Positions 34,467 to 46,150 of a stretch of DNA of 64,000 bases are shown piece by piece. The DNA comes from Chinchilla lanigera (Eukaryota; Chordata; Mammalia; Rodentia; Chinchillidae): the NCBI RefSeq assembly GCF_000276665.1, contig NW_004955469.1:9725131-9789130 (forward strand), in the 5' to 3' direction. The first letter of the stretch is position 1, and each line of letters begins with the position of its first letter. The position numbers and the translations under genes are program-made. The notes beneath the pieces were generated by a model. It was given only the letters and a program-made list of their open reading frames with translations, was not told the DNA's origin and did no database searches.

Positions 34467-35279
34467 TACTTCTTAAAAGACCGTTTTCAGTGCTAGGGGC
34501 CACTTTTGTTTAATCCTGGAACTCTTAGAATTTTCTGAGACTAAGATGACAGGCAGCCTAAGGGTCCTGACTGTGATCCCTGGATGTGAAGAAACCCAGT
34601 GTTGTGACCTAGAGATCTGAAAAACAATGCTCAGCATCCTAAGGATGAAACAGAAACCTCCTCACTGTATCTGTCTCCAAAAATTAAGAGGATTTTTCTC
34701 ATGTTTAGACAGAAGGTGGGTTTTCAGCAAAGTGAGATGCTGGAATTAAGATTCCTATAGAAGTTCTGGTTCAGTTCTTTAAAAAGAAGGTGCCAATTCT
34801 GGTAGGAAGTTATAATTCCTTACCAGTTATAAACCCTTACCAGGGTTTTCAGATGCCTGGGTTTTCAATCGATCACATGCAAGATTAAGAAAGATAATTT
34901 TATTAATAGGGAAAGAGGGAAGGGGAGCAATCTGATTTGCCTTGGGACTACTGGGGGAAGTAGGAAATATGTGTATTTCATGTAAATCAGTCACAATTTG
35001 ATCCAAACAATTAGATTCCCGAGTGCTAACACTTGAAGTTAAAGAGAAGACTAAGTGGATGAAAAGGAATTTTCCAACTGGTATTACAATAGTCACGAGG
35101 AAGTCATCTAGCAGATGAAACTGTGCCCTTGCTTTTCTCAATTTTGGTTTATTTTGACCATGGAAAGAAGAGGATATAAAATTTAATTTTTAGAGACTCT
35201 CAGAGGATATGAATTCCAGAACTGTCCTATCCTCAAACTGCAGCTTTGTCAAGTGTGGACCATAGTATAAAGCACCTTT
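34467..35279. other. Intronic stretch without recognised features
   Basis: RBKS intron. No gene or clear repeat. The phrase 'gatcacatgcagaattaagaaagataatttc' near 36580 echoes 34869-34898, perhaps an old shared repeat. Confidence 0.4.
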
Positions 35280-35292
35280 CTCTACATGTTTT

Positions 35293-35403
35293 TTGTTTGT
35301 TTGTCTGTTTTTTATTTTTCTTCCAGTACCAGGAATTGAACTCATGACCTTGCGCTTGCACTTGTCAGGCAGGTGCTTTGCTGCTGAGCTAAATCCCCAG
35401 CCC
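35293..35403 (-). repeat. ID SINE with perfect target-site duplication
   Basis: Reversed ID with a 9-base internal insertion (cgcttgcacttg), flanked by ctctacatgtttt at 35280-35292 and 35404-35416. Confidence 0.92.
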
Positions 35404-35473
35404 CTCTACATGTTTTTATAGGAATAAAAATTGGAAGAAAGCAAGAGAGACTTGCCTTAACGAGTTACACCTT

Positions 35474-35630
35474 TAAGCTAGGCATGGTGGCACATGCCTA
35501 TAATCTCAGCACTTAGGAGGCTGAGGCAGGAGGATCGCTTCAAATTCAAGGCCAGCCTGGGCTACATAGTGAGTTCAAGGCTGGTCTAAACTACATAGTG
35601 AGACCCTTTCTCAAAAAGAAAAGAAAAAAG
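35474..35630 (+). repeat. B1 SINE with internal duplication
   Basis: AAGCTAGGCATGGTGGCACA through gagaccctttctcaaaaaga. Confidence 0.92.
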
Positions 35631-37079
35631 AACTGCCCCTCTAAAACCCCCCAAGAAACCCCGAAAAAGTTACACCTCTGAACACTGTCTCACTATGTTC
35701 CGTTCACATATACACGGGCATGGATGCACACAGTGTTCATGTCACTGACAGTTTATTCACAGAACACGTACCATCTGGATAGGCAACGCACAAAGTGCAC
35801 AAACCACTAACTCACAGCATGTACCCACACTTCCATACAGAGGACAGCCAGGTGTTTGGCGAGACAGGAACTGCACCCCTGTTTTCGATGGGTGATGAGG
35901 ATCCTGTGCATGGCTCTAACTCTGTGGGCCCTATTGTTTGAGTCCAGATATTTTTTCACCTCCTCATAGTTTTAGGTTCCCCAAGAAACACTGCCACTCC
36001 ATGGAAGGCCATCAGCCCCCGCAGGTCTGTCCTGGGGACGCCACTAGAGCAGCCTAGGAAAACTGGCAAGGAGCAGTGCACAGAGTCACTACCAGCTTGT
36101 CCCCTCAATTATCAGCTCACGTAAGTAAGGGTGAGAGGTGAAGTTGAGATGTAGGATGCTGAGCAGAAAAGAAATCCTAATCGCAGATAAATAAGCAAGC
36201 TCTGACCTTACGTCACCCTTTCAGAGATGGGCAGACAGTTCCTGTCCAGGCCCACAGAACTCTGTATCTAGATGCGTTTCTCTGTGGGCTTTTGCTAAGG
36301 CTGAGGTAACGGTTTCTTCGCCACCTCCATGCCCGTCTTCCACGTGACCATGCTCCGCCTTTCCTCTTGCACTGTTATCTGAGTTCTGAACTAGGATGAG
36401 GGCCCTGATCCCTCCGGGAGCCCCTATCATGAGGGGTCCTCAGCACCCGTGCATACACCCTCCAGTTGGGAAAGTGGACCAAACAGCCTCACATTTGGCC
36501 CCAGTTCAGTTCTTCAAAGTAAGGATGGCATTTTGGTAAAACAGGTACAATTCGAATTTTAGAGCCCTGGGTTTCCAAGTGATCACATGCAGAATTAAGA
36601 AAGATAATTTCAGATATTGAATTCTGCCTGATTAGCTAAGAAATGAGGTGATCTGCTGATGTGGAAGTAATGTAATAGAGCTAATATGGCCCCTTGGGCA
36701 TGACAGATGTCTTCTTGTGTCTTGTCTGTCAGTCTCCTTAGCAATTACCCTGTCCTCTGTCTTTCCTTTACAGTCACTGAACTTCTTTTTGTCTTCTTTA
36801 TCTTTCCTGGCCATGGATGTCAGCAGAGTTTGCACACAGTTTTACTGATGTCTTCCTATAGTCAGGAGGACTATTTTAGAACTTTATTTGGATTTTCTTT
36901 GTTCCCTGATGCCAATTCTAGAGATGCCATCTGCTCTCTTAAACTTAATTTGGTTTTGGCCTGGCTTCTGTATGACTGCAGGTACAACAATCTGATACGT
37001 TTTAAAATGGAAAACTGATTTTGTTGACAATTCATTTAGAAAAAAGCATTTCTATCTCAAATTTATCTGTTCCCTAGCC
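35631..37079. other. Intronic stretch without recognised features
   Basis: RBKS intron; no supported gene or repeat. Confidence 0.4.
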
Positions 37080-37345
37080 CTCTTACATGCAGAACATCAG
37101 GAATGTAAACAATCCTGTAGATCAGTCCCTTGAGAAAACTGAGGCGTAGGGAGACAAAGTGACTCTTGCACTCAAACTAGTTAAGAACTTTCCCAGAAGG
37201 AACTAGAACACTTCCATTACTCACAGAAGGCCTGTTATTATCCGCCATCCATTATGTTAAGCACTGGGACTGCCTAAAAAGGCCTCTTGGAGCTTGGCCT
37301 TGAAGATGGGTAGTTTGCTAGGCCAGGAAGTAGGAGTGTTTTCCT
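37080..37345. repeat. Possible MIR/L2 remnant
   Basis: Phrases such as 'gagaaaactgaggcgtaggg' and 'ggagcttggccttgaagatgggtag' resemble old MIR or L2 text. Too decayed for a firm call. Confidence 0.35.
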
Positions 37346-37450
37346 GCCACTCAACTAGAAAGCTAATGTGGGAACATTAAAAAAGAGGAATCACATTTTC
37401 ACTCGCCTTTATAGTTTCACAGCTCAGCCTCCTAATTAAAGTACTTTAAT

Positions 37451-37640
37451 GAGCCAGGGATGGTGGCACATGGCTGTTATCCCAGCTACTTGGGAGGCTG
37501 AGGCAAGATGATCACAAGTTAGAGGCCAGCTTGGGCAACTTAGTGAGACTCCGTCTCAAATGAAAAATTAAAAGGGTCAGGTACATACCTCGGTGGTAGA
37601 GTGTCCCTGAGTTCAAACCCTAGTATGGAACAAGAAAAAA
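37451..37640 (+). repeat. B1-dID dimeric SINE
   Basis: Good example of the family: unduplicated B1 half (gccagggatggtggcacatg ... gagactccgtctcaaa), A-rich linker, ID half (gggtcaggtacatacctcgg ... ttcaaaccctagtatgg). Confidence 0.85.
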
Positions 37641-38149
37641 GTTGAATTCTCCTCCAGGTCCGGACACTCAGTGACAAGAAAGAATGGATGTGAGCTGTGC
37701 AGAACCTTTGTTATCCAAAGGGCACAGTCCCACCACACCACTACCCAAGCAGCCTACCCTTTGCCCTGCTGTATAAGAAACTTAAGTTGAATGGTGGTGG
37801 GATGTGGGTTCTGTCCTTCTGCTTGCAGGAGGTGAAGCAAGCTGCTGGCACATTTCTCCAGTAACCCCAAATGACCCACATAGAGTGAATAATCAGCTAC
37901 CATAGGGGCATACCTAAGAGCTAAGGTCTGTGAGAGCTCGCATGTGCCAGGCACCGTTCTCAGGATATATATGCACTATTCCACTTAAGTGAGGATGCAG
38001 CGTACTGTACAAAGTAAACAAGGCCTTTGCAAGATTTGGCAGCTTCTGAAGATCTAGAGAAAAGGAGCAATTATAGAAAGTCTGTATCATGACAAGTGAC
38101 AGGAAAGTCAGTGCTGGAATGTCAAATCAGAGAGAGTGTGAAGGCTAGG
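37641..38149. other. Intronic stretch without recognised features
   Basis: RBKS intron; nothing recognised. Confidence 0.4.
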
Positions 38150-38405
38150 CAGATTGCCACCAAATCGAGAGGCAGAGTGGTGAGGTGGGAAGTACATGGG
38201 AGCTGGAGTCAGCCAGGCGGACGTAAGATCAATCCTGGATCTGCCAACTTACCAACTGAGTGTCCCTGGGCAGGTCTTGCAATCTTTGGGCCACAGTTTC
38301 TTCCTTTCAGAAATGGGCAAAAACCTATCCTGCAGGGGTTTTCTCAGAATGTGAGGAAAATCAGACCCATCATGGGGCCTGGCACATAGTAGTACTCAGC
38401 TTTTA
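38150..38405 (+). repeat. MIR SINE
   Basis: MIR order: 'tcaatcctggatctgccaac', 'ccaactgagtgtccctgggc', 'cttcctttcagaaatgggc', 'ggggcctggcacatagtagt'. Confidence 0.75.
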
Positions 38406-38542
38406 TTACTGGCCCAAGATATCCTCATGTACCTGAGAATCTAATTTAGGGATTAAGGTGAAAGGAATTTCAGAGGTCACCTTTAGGTGCACTACATAAG
38501 CCTTCAACATAGCATGTCATTTGCCCAAAGCAGCATGGCTCA

Positions 38543-38980
38543 TCTCCCCAAAGCCTCATGTAGTTATAGGTGGGAATTTTCAGAGGTGGCTGGATCTAGG
38601 GTATATGATGCTGCGATGAAGAGTGTATGATTACTAAATTAGTCCACTGATCGGTCTGGCACAGTTCTGGGTATGGATAATAGGAAGGCCCACCCTGGGT
38701 GTGAGTGCTGCTCTCTCTAAATATGGCTAGCCTGGATAGAATATAAGGGACAGAAAGAGGGCCAGTGTTATCACTTGCTGCTGCTGCTTGTTTGCTGCAC
38801 TGCTGCCTTCTGCCCACCATGCGCTGTTTCTCCTCTGCGTGCCCCTCTGGCATGCTACTTTGCCTTAGGACCAGCCAACTCTGAACTGAAACCTCTACAA
38901 ACCGAGTTAACTAAACCTTTCCTCCTTTAACTCTGAGTGTTGGATATTTGTCTTTCTAATGAGAAAAAGTACCTAAGACA
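38543..38980 (+). mobile_element. MaLR LTR, MT-like (solo)
   Basis: Near full-length MaLR-type LTR, from 'catggctcatctccccaaag' through 'ggtggctggatctagggtat', 'ccaccctgggtgtgagtgctg', 'cagccaactctgaactgaaa' and 'aactaaacctttcctccttt', to 'gagaaaaagtacctaagaca'. The same text recurs at 48765-49045, so both belong to one family. Confidence 0.75.
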
Positions 38981-39169
38981 GTGGTAAATCAGGATCAGAA
39001 CTCACTAATTTGCCTTTAGCCATGGAGACTAGTGATTATAGCTGAAACATGCAAAACTCTTGAGATATTTCACTTAAAAGGTGATTCATTTGATCCTGTT
39101 GGTTTGCCTCTGATTACTACACTTTAGGTCCTTATCAAAGCATATTCACTTATTTCCTAGTGCCTATTA

Positions 39170-39540
39170 GTCTTCTAGGGCTGCCACAAGAAAATATCAC
39201 AGATTGAGTGGCTTATAATTTATACAACAGAAATAGGTGCCAGCAAGATGGGTTTCATCCTGAGGCCTCTTCTTTTGGCTTATGAGTGGCCTCCACCTTG
39301 CTGTGTGTAACATGTAACACGGCCTTTTTGTGTGTTTATGTGCAGATAGAGTTCAAGCTCTGGTAACTCTTTTCATAACGACACTAATACTATAGGATCA
39401 GGACGCCACCCTGTGATCTCAGTTAAGCTTAATTACCTCTACACAGGCTCCATCTCCAAATGCAGTCTCTTTGGATATTAGGGCTTCAATGTACGTATTT
39501 GTCAGGGATGTAATTTGGTCCATAGCATTGTGTCACATGT
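39170..39540 (-). mobile_element. MLT1-like MaLR LTR
   Basis: Reversed MLT1 hallmarks on +: 'ctagggctgccacaagaaaatatcac', 'gatctcagttaagcttaattacctc', 'ccatctccaaatgcagtctc'. No internal sequence. Confidence 0.7.
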
Positions 39541-40476
39541 TCCCCCATCCTCATGGACCCTCCATTCAGGCCTATTTCAGACAGGAGATACATAAATTAT
39601 TAAGTGCGTGAACGTGAGGTGGCACCTACTGCTTGGTCCCCTTTACAAACCCTCCTGGTCACCCCACTCACCAAATCTAAGAAATGTGGCAAAAGCCCAA
39701 TTTCAATATATGATGAATTGTGAGAGTGAGGGTCGAAGAGTTAAACTGAGATATCTAAGCAGATTCATTCAGGGAAAAAAAAAAAACTTGAACATGAGGA
39801 AAGTTTCTCTGAAGATCTGCTGTACATTTGAATGATGAAGAGAAACAGTGAAGATTTGACATTTATTCTGGTATTTCCAAGGGGAACTGTATAAAGTAAC
39901 ATATTTTTAAGGAAAGTTGTTTCTTTAGAAAGATTAAGGAAAAAAAAAAACCTGTCAAAATATGTAGTGAAATATTCAGAGTAAGGGCTAAGTGCCCTGA
40001 GGATGAAGGTAATGTGGCTATATTTCTCTGGCACGAGGAGTCTGTTCATTCAGAAGCTGTCCTGAATCAAGGGTTACTCAGCGCAGTCACAGACATTTTG
40101 GATGTTTGAGAGGTTCTTTGTGAGGCCGAGTGAGGCTGTTACTGATCACTGGCTCCTCTGTGAGGACAACGCCCAGCAACCCTTGGAAAAATGTTATCAC
40201 CAGTCCTGCTTGCCAGATGTGGCTCTGAAAAGCTTCTGGCTATGTCCCACAATCATATGTAGTTCAAATTATAAAGTAATACATGAAAAATATAAGCTTA
40301 TGGAAAAACTCAAATAATTCAGAAGAATAGGGAATAGGAAGTGGAAGTCTCCTTGTATTACACCTTCTCACCAATCTAGTCCTCTTCCCATGAACAGTGA
40401 GTCTAACAATCTGGTAGGGTTTACTCCCAAGTTTAAAATAGCATTTATTTATAGCGAGCTGTTGAGTTTAACACAT
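39541..40476. other. Intronic stretch without recognised features
   Basis: RBKS intron, AT-rich, no supported gene. Confidence 0.4.
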
Positions 40477-40595
40477 TTTTATCTATTTATGCAATACTGA
40501 GCACTGACTCCAGGCCTTTGCACTGAGCTACACACCCAGCCCTTTTCAAACTTTTGTGACAGGGTCTTGCTAAGTTGCTAAATTGCCTGAATTCT
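40477..40595 (-). repeat. Truncated B1-dID dimeric SINE
   Basis: Reversed ID half (gcaatactgagcactgactc ... gctacacacccagccc) followed by only about 40 bases of the B1 half. Confidence 0.65.
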
Positions 40596-41079
40596 AATGA
40601 GAGTGAACATTATCTCATTTCTTTATTATTTTGTATTTCTTCTGTGAACTGCTTATTTACATTACTTTAGAGAAATATTAAATTTTTTCAGTTGTAGATG
40701 TCTCTTCTAATTATATATTAATCCCTTGATGCTGCAAATATTCAAATTTGCTGTTAGCATTCAAAAGCAGATGAATGTGCATAGAAAAGAATTCCGAAGG
40801 ATTTAAACCAAAGGTTAACAGTGGTTCTATCTAAGCGGTAGGATCATGAGTACTTCACTTTCTTCTTTATGTGTTTTCACGCAAGAACACTAAGCAGATT
40901 GAATTAATTTTATAAGCAGAAAAAAAAAATCCCAGTAGAGCAATTAGTGGGATAAAGGAGATGAGGCTTTCATGGAAGGTCTAGAAAAATATTTCCAATT
41001 TTATTTTGAGTAGTGGCAGTATCCACACAATGAGTCTCCCAAGATCAAAATTTGCAGGAATTTTGGATTAAAATTCCTC
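40596..41079. other. Intronic stretch without recognised features
   Basis: AT-rich RBKS intron; nothing recognised. Confidence 0.4.
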
Positions 41080-41800
41080 TTCTTGGATTAAAAACAGACA
41101 TGGCATAGGATACAGAATCAATACACAAAGTCAACAGCATTTCTATACTCCAGTAATGAGCCCACCAACAAACGAGGAAAACAATTCTATTCACAGTAAC
41201 ATCAAAAAGATTAAATACTTCGGAATCAAACTAACCAAGGTGGTCAAAAACTTCTGTGATGAAAAGTACAGAGCTCTGCAGGAAACAATTACAGAGGACA
41301 TCAGAAAACACAAAGACGCCCCTTGTTCTTGGATGTGCAGAGTTAAATTTTCAACATTGCCATATTACCAAAAGTGATATATAAGTTTCATGCAATCCCT
41401 ATTAAAACACCAACAACATTCTTTACAAAATTTGAAAAAACTATAATTCCTCTGAAACCAGAAGTGTCCAGAAAAGCCAAAGCAATCCTGAGTGAAAAGG
41501 GCAAAATGGGGAACATCACAGTATCAGATTTCAAGTTATACTACAAAGTTATAGTAACAAAAACAATATGGTACTGGTATAGAAACAGACACACAGAACA
41601 GTGGAATAGAACAGAAGACACAGAAACGACCCCTGTATCCCCAGCAATCTGATTTTTGGCAAAGGGGTCAAAAATATACATTGAAGAAAATATAGCCTCT
41701 TTAACAAATGATCCTGGGAAAACTGGATGTCCATGAGCAGAAGACAAAAACTGAACCCCTCAGAAACCCCGTAAGTTATTAAAAAATACCAAGAACGTGT
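41080..41800 (+). mobile_element. L1 LINE ORF2 fragment (non-functional)
   Basis: Two frames (from about 41156 and 41374) read the L1 ORF2 region after the reverse transcriptase: NNSIHSNIKKIKYFGIKLTK, then [20 protein letters not shown] and [21 protein letters not shown] shift near 41370 and stops break it. Both ends are missing. Confidence 0.9.
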
Positions 41801-42215
41801 ATTTAGATGTTGCTGGGAAATGCAGTTGAATGAGAGTCACAGAGACCATCATGGCAGTGCCCAGGTTAGAGCTGGAGTGCTCAGTCCCCTCAGCCCACGA
41901 TGGTTAGGGAGGAGTCAGCACCAGATTGTGTAGGGTGGGAAACACCTCTTACGATCACTTGTGTTTGGAATTTCTAATTACATGTGGCAATACCAGTTTT
42001 GCTTTCCACTAGTGGTAGTGGCATAGTGGGGCAGGGTGGACAAAAGATCATACCAAGGTAGGAATAATGACTGCTCAAATGTGGGATTTTCAAAGACTGA
42101 CTTGTCACTGTGCATCATAAGAGGTCAATAAATAGGAATCTATCCTTGAGAGCAACCTGGATGGCTGAAGGTCAGACCCCAGGATGAGGGGAATATACCA
42201 AAAAGAATCACCTTC

Positions 42216-42382
42216 AGAGCCAGGTGTGTGGTGCATGCTTGTAATTCCAGCATTTGGGTGGCTGAGGCAGGAGGATTGCTGTGAGTTCGAGGCCAGCCTG
42301 GGCTACATAGTGAGTTCATGGCCACCCTGAACTACACTGCAAGAACTTGTCTGGAAAACAAAACAAAACAAAAAAAAAACAC
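42216..42382 (+). repeat. B1 SINE with internal duplication
   Basis: AGCCAGGTGTGTGGTGCATG ... ctgaactacactgcaagaac, with an (AAAAC)n tail and 10-A run. Confidence 0.9.
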
Positions 42383-43829
42383 CACCTTGGAAACTTGTAG
42401 GTAACCTGCCAGCCCCAGAAATTATCTCAACCCAATAAAGTGCTTCCCTGCCAACTTCAACAAAAGCTATCTACACTTCCTACTACTATAACCTCTAGTT
42501 CAGGGTGAATTCTCAAGCCCTGGGTAATCCTGGGGGCTGGAGCCTCACCAGCAACTCTGAACACGGCAGGACTCAAAATAATGGGTTAAAAGGAACAAAG
42601 AATAGGAAGATAAATCTCTTAGGCCCTGGCTTTTGTTCACTTTCAGTTTACTTAAATCTCCTGAATTATCTTACGTTATTATATAGTGAGTGATTCTTGA
42701 CAAGGCAAAGTTAGTTTTTGGACTGTTCTAGGACTTAATCACTGACATAAAGAAAGCAACGTATTTATCAGGAATTTTACATATATTACAGGGCAAGAGA
42801 ATTACCACTGCTTTATATCATACTAGCACAGTAATCCTAAAATATTACCATGCTTGGGTGTGCATGGGAATGCACACAGAGTATGAATTCAGTGCAATCC
42901 TAAATCCAAGACAGCAGAATTCCTAACCTAGTAATGGTGAACCTTTTAGAACCCAAAATCCACTTATTTATCATAAAGTGACAACACTGTAATGAAACCT
43001 GAATACCAAAGTTTTCGTTTAGAAAAAACAACTCATACGCTAACATCTTTCATCTTAAAAGAAAAACATAATAACATGCATGCCATGGATTCGCCACCAT
43101 TCCCCTAATTTTTGAGTTGGAAAGAACAGCGTGAGGACATGAGGCCCCTGTCACTTTGAGGCTGAGATTCAGATAATGTATAGAAATGGGAAAAGAGCTA
43201 CATCTGTCATGTCTTCCAAACCGAGCCGAGGACATCTGTAGCTCTTGCCACCATCTCACTGTAGCACAACGGGAAAAGCAGATGTAAAAATAGAAGTGAT
43301 ACATGCAACTATTAACAGTGAGCAAAACGGAACGGAGCAGGCTGCAGCAGCACTGACAGAAGAGGAAACGGCTTCCTCCAGGGCAGGCCGCCCATCTCCA
43401 GCGGACAACACGCCAACTGACTAGTGAGGTCTCCTCCACCAGCTTGGCCCTGATGTACGGATAGGGGACTGGGAGGAGGAGACAGGAGAGGAGAGCAGGT
43501 AATATCCTCCTGACACACACGAAGGAGCCCGTGCACTTGGCAGGAAATGCCTCCCTGGAGTTCCTCGTGCTGCCCTGCGAATTAGCTCCTCTTTGTCAAA
43601 CTTACGAATAGGCAAGAATTTTAGTAATGAGAGTGTTGGATGAGAGGACAAAGCGAGCACTAAGAAGATGGGGCAGACTGCAGAGCCAGAAAATAACTAC
43701 CTCGGCTTCTCCTGTCAGTTTTCCCTGCGCTCTGTTGGGGGGACGCTGACAGCCCGCTCGGGAGGTTCTGCACAGCAGTTCCGTGGAAGAACTTTTGGTG
43801 GTTGTTTGATCTTATTTTTTTTAGAGTGA
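42383..43829. other. Intronic stretch without recognised features
   Basis: RBKS intron. A 156-codon - strand frame at 43050-43520 has no recognisable domain. Nothing else supported. Confidence 0.4.
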
Positions 43830-44895
43830 GACATAATTCACACATCATAAAATTCTCTCCTTAAAGGCATGCACGTCAGTGGTTTTTAATATATTCACAG
43901 GTTGTTCAACTATTACCACTAATACCAGAACATTTTCATTCCCCCAAAGGAATTGCACACCCATTTGTAGTCACCCCAAATCCTCCTTCATCATCAGTTT
44001 ACTTTCTTCCTCCATGGTCTTATCTTTTCTGCATGTTTCGAAGAAGTGGAATCATACAATACACTGCCTTTTACTCCTGTTGTTGTTTTTTTTTTTTGTA
44101 CCAGGAATCTAACTCAGAACTTTACGCTTGCCAGGCAGGCACTTGTCCCGCTGAGCTATATCCCTGGCTCTATGCCTGTTTTTTTTTAAAAAAACTTAGT
44201 ATGTTTTCAAAGTTCACCATGTCATAGCATGCATCAGTACTTCATTCCTTTAAAAATAAGTTATACACTGTTAAAGTGTGTAACATGTGCCGTTTGTATA
44301 TGTACTCAAAGTGTTGTACAGCTTCTATCAAAACACGCTATCCCTCCAAAGCAAAAATCCTGATCTCCAAAGCAAAACTCCTTACCTATTTCCCGATTCG
44401 CCTTCCCCAGCCCTTGGCAACCAGCAATCTATGTTCTGTGTCTATGGATTTATCTATTCTGGATATTTCATATAAATGGAATCATAAGTGACCTTTTGGT
44501 ATTTGGCTTCCTTTACTTAGTAAAATGCTCTGAAGGTTTCTTCATGTCATGGCATGCATCAGTATTCCTTTTAATGGCTGTATAATATTCTATTGTACAG
44601 ATACAGGTGTCACAATTTATCTATTCATCTGCTAATAAACATTTTTATTGCTCTCAATTTTTTGCTATTATGAATAATGTGGTTGTAAACATTTGTGTAC
44701 AAGTTTTTGTATAGACACATGTTTTCATTTATTTTGGGCATATGCCTATAAGTGTAATTGTTAGGTCCTATGGTAACTCTATATTTAACTTTTTGATGCA
44801 CTTCAATACCATTTTCTAAAGTGACTAAACATCTTACATTCCTATTGACAGTGTATAGGAGTTCCACTTTCTCCATATTCTAGATAATACTTGTT
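43830..44895 (-). mobile_element. Old L1M LINE 3' region, with an ID insertion
   Basis: Reversed L1M 3' text: 'aatatattcacaggttgttcaact', 'ttggcaaccagcaatctatg', 'ggatatttcatataaatgg', 'gtacaagtttttgtatagacac', 'ctttctccatattctagat'. The stretch 'gtcatagcatgcatcagtac' recurs near 44550, so two L1M copies or an internal duplication are juxtaposed. Confidence 0.8.
44089..44169 (-). repeat. ID SINE
   Basis: Reversed young-type ID (tttgtaccaggaatctaact ... gagctatatccctggct) inserted in the L1M fragment. Confidence 0.9.
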
Positions 44896-44908
44896 TTTAA
44901 AGTTTTTC

Positions 44909-44989
44909 CCTTTTTTTTTTTTGGTACCAGGAATTGAACTCGTGACCTCACGCTTGCCAAGCAAGTGCTGTGAGCCAAATCCCTGGCCC
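44909..44989 (-). repeat. ID SINE (first of a tandem pair)
   Basis: Reversed ID; a few bases are missing before 'gagccaaatccctggccc'. A second ID in the same orientation begins about 15 bases on. Confidence 0.9.
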
Positions 44990-45004
44990 AGAGAATACGT
45001 TATT

Positions 45005-45090
45005 TTTGGTTTTTTTGGCACTGGGAATTGAACTTAGGACCTTGCACTTGCCAGGCAGGCGCTTATACCACTGAGCTATATCCCTGGCCC
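45005..45090 (-). repeat. ID SINE (second of a tandem pair)
   Basis: Reversed ID (ttttggcactgggaattgaa ... gagctatatccctggccc), less changed than its neighbour. Confidence 0.9.
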
Positions 45091-45196
45091 TTAATTTTTT
45101 TTTAATTATGGTTATCCTAGTGATTATAAAGTGGTCTCACTGTATTATTAAATTTGTTTTGACATAGAAGTCATTCATATAGTTTATTTACTTGTT

Positions 45197-45346
45197 TATT
45201 TTGTTTTTTTGAGAAAGGGCCTCACTATGTAATTCAGGTGGCCTTGAATGCTATGTAGCTCAAGTTGGCCTTGAACTCACAGTGTTTCTCCTGTCTCAGC
45301 CTCCTGAATGCTGAGATAATAGGCATGTGCCACCACACCTAGCCAC
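45197..45346 (-). repeat. B1 SINE with internal duplication, diverged
   Basis: Reversed B1 (ttttttgagaaagggcctca ... ccaccacacctagcc), with a small deletion in the left part. Confidence 0.85.
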
Positions 45347-45832
45347 ACAGTTTAAAAAGGTAAGACTTAGACTATAAATGCTCTATTCTTCTCCATTTCC
45401 ATTTCCATGAGGCAAATACTTTAAATTCTTTCGGGTAATGTGCTTATAATGTTATTTTAAAACCCATTTTAGATCGCTTCTCTTGACTCCCAACTATGGA
45501 AGCTGAGCACTTAGCTTCCGTGCACACCAATACACCCATTCGCCTCATCCTTTCACCTTCACAATCTGATTACTAATCTCATTTTTAGTTAGATCAGCAA
45601 CTAACATTTACATTATTATGGCTATGCATGGATGTACAAAGATTCTATTTAATTATACCTTTTCCTCTTAAGTCTAGATGACCTAGGGTGGAAATCTGTC
45701 TCATGTTTCTTTTTCCTCAGTTTTCCACATACCAATTACTAATTCATCTTCAAATTCTCCAAGGGACCTAAACATCTCTGGATATATTGAAATACATTGG
45801 TTATTCTATTTATTGTTTCTTCTTTCTTTTTC
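45347..45832. other. Intronic stretch without recognised features
   Basis: RBKS intron; nothing recognised. Confidence 0.4.
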
Positions 45833-45905
45833 TGGGGCATGTGATCAGACAAGATCAGGCACATTCAGGGTGGAATGGCCATAGATGTTGGGGCATGTGA
45901 TCAGA
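45833..45905 (-). mobile_element. 5S rRNA-derived tailless retropseudogene (site 3) with target-site duplications
   Basis: The 39-bp insert (45850-45888) is the reverse complement of 5S rRNA bases 1-37 with seven changes, five of them C-to-T at CpG sites, plus A13T and a changed first base. Perfect 17-bp direct repeats (tggggcatgtgatcaga) lie at 45833-45849 and 45889-45905. There is no poly(A) tail. It has more substitutions than sites 1 and 2, so it is probably older. Confidence 0.85.
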
Positions 45906-45940
45906 ACTCAGTATTTGTTGAATGAATGAATGAATGAAAA
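45906..45940 (+). repeat. Possible L2 3' terminus
   Basis: 'cagtatttgttgaatgaatgaatgaatg' is the common L2 end. Too short for certainty. Confidence 0.4.
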
Positions 45941-46019
45941 TACATAGCTATAGGACTAAAGATCTCAACAGTCGAAAGGAAAGTTAGATACTACTTCCAC
46001 TCCATCTTAATCACTTCTA

Positions 46020-46150
46020 GGTCATAATATTAATGGGTGCACTTTGGAGGTGAGGTACACAGGGCCCTGAGAAGTTACCTGACTTCCTAAAAGTGATAGC
46101 AAAATTTCAGGAGAAGCTGGGCTGGAACTCTAGTGTGGTGGTCTTTGAGC
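46020..46150 (-). repeat. MIR SINE
   Basis: Reversed MIR-like text: 'gccctgagaagttacctgac', 'gctgggctggaactctagtg'. Confidence 0.5.

Noticed and set aside
43050..43520. 156-codon - frame
   Set aside because: No recognisable domain and composition like the surrounding intron.
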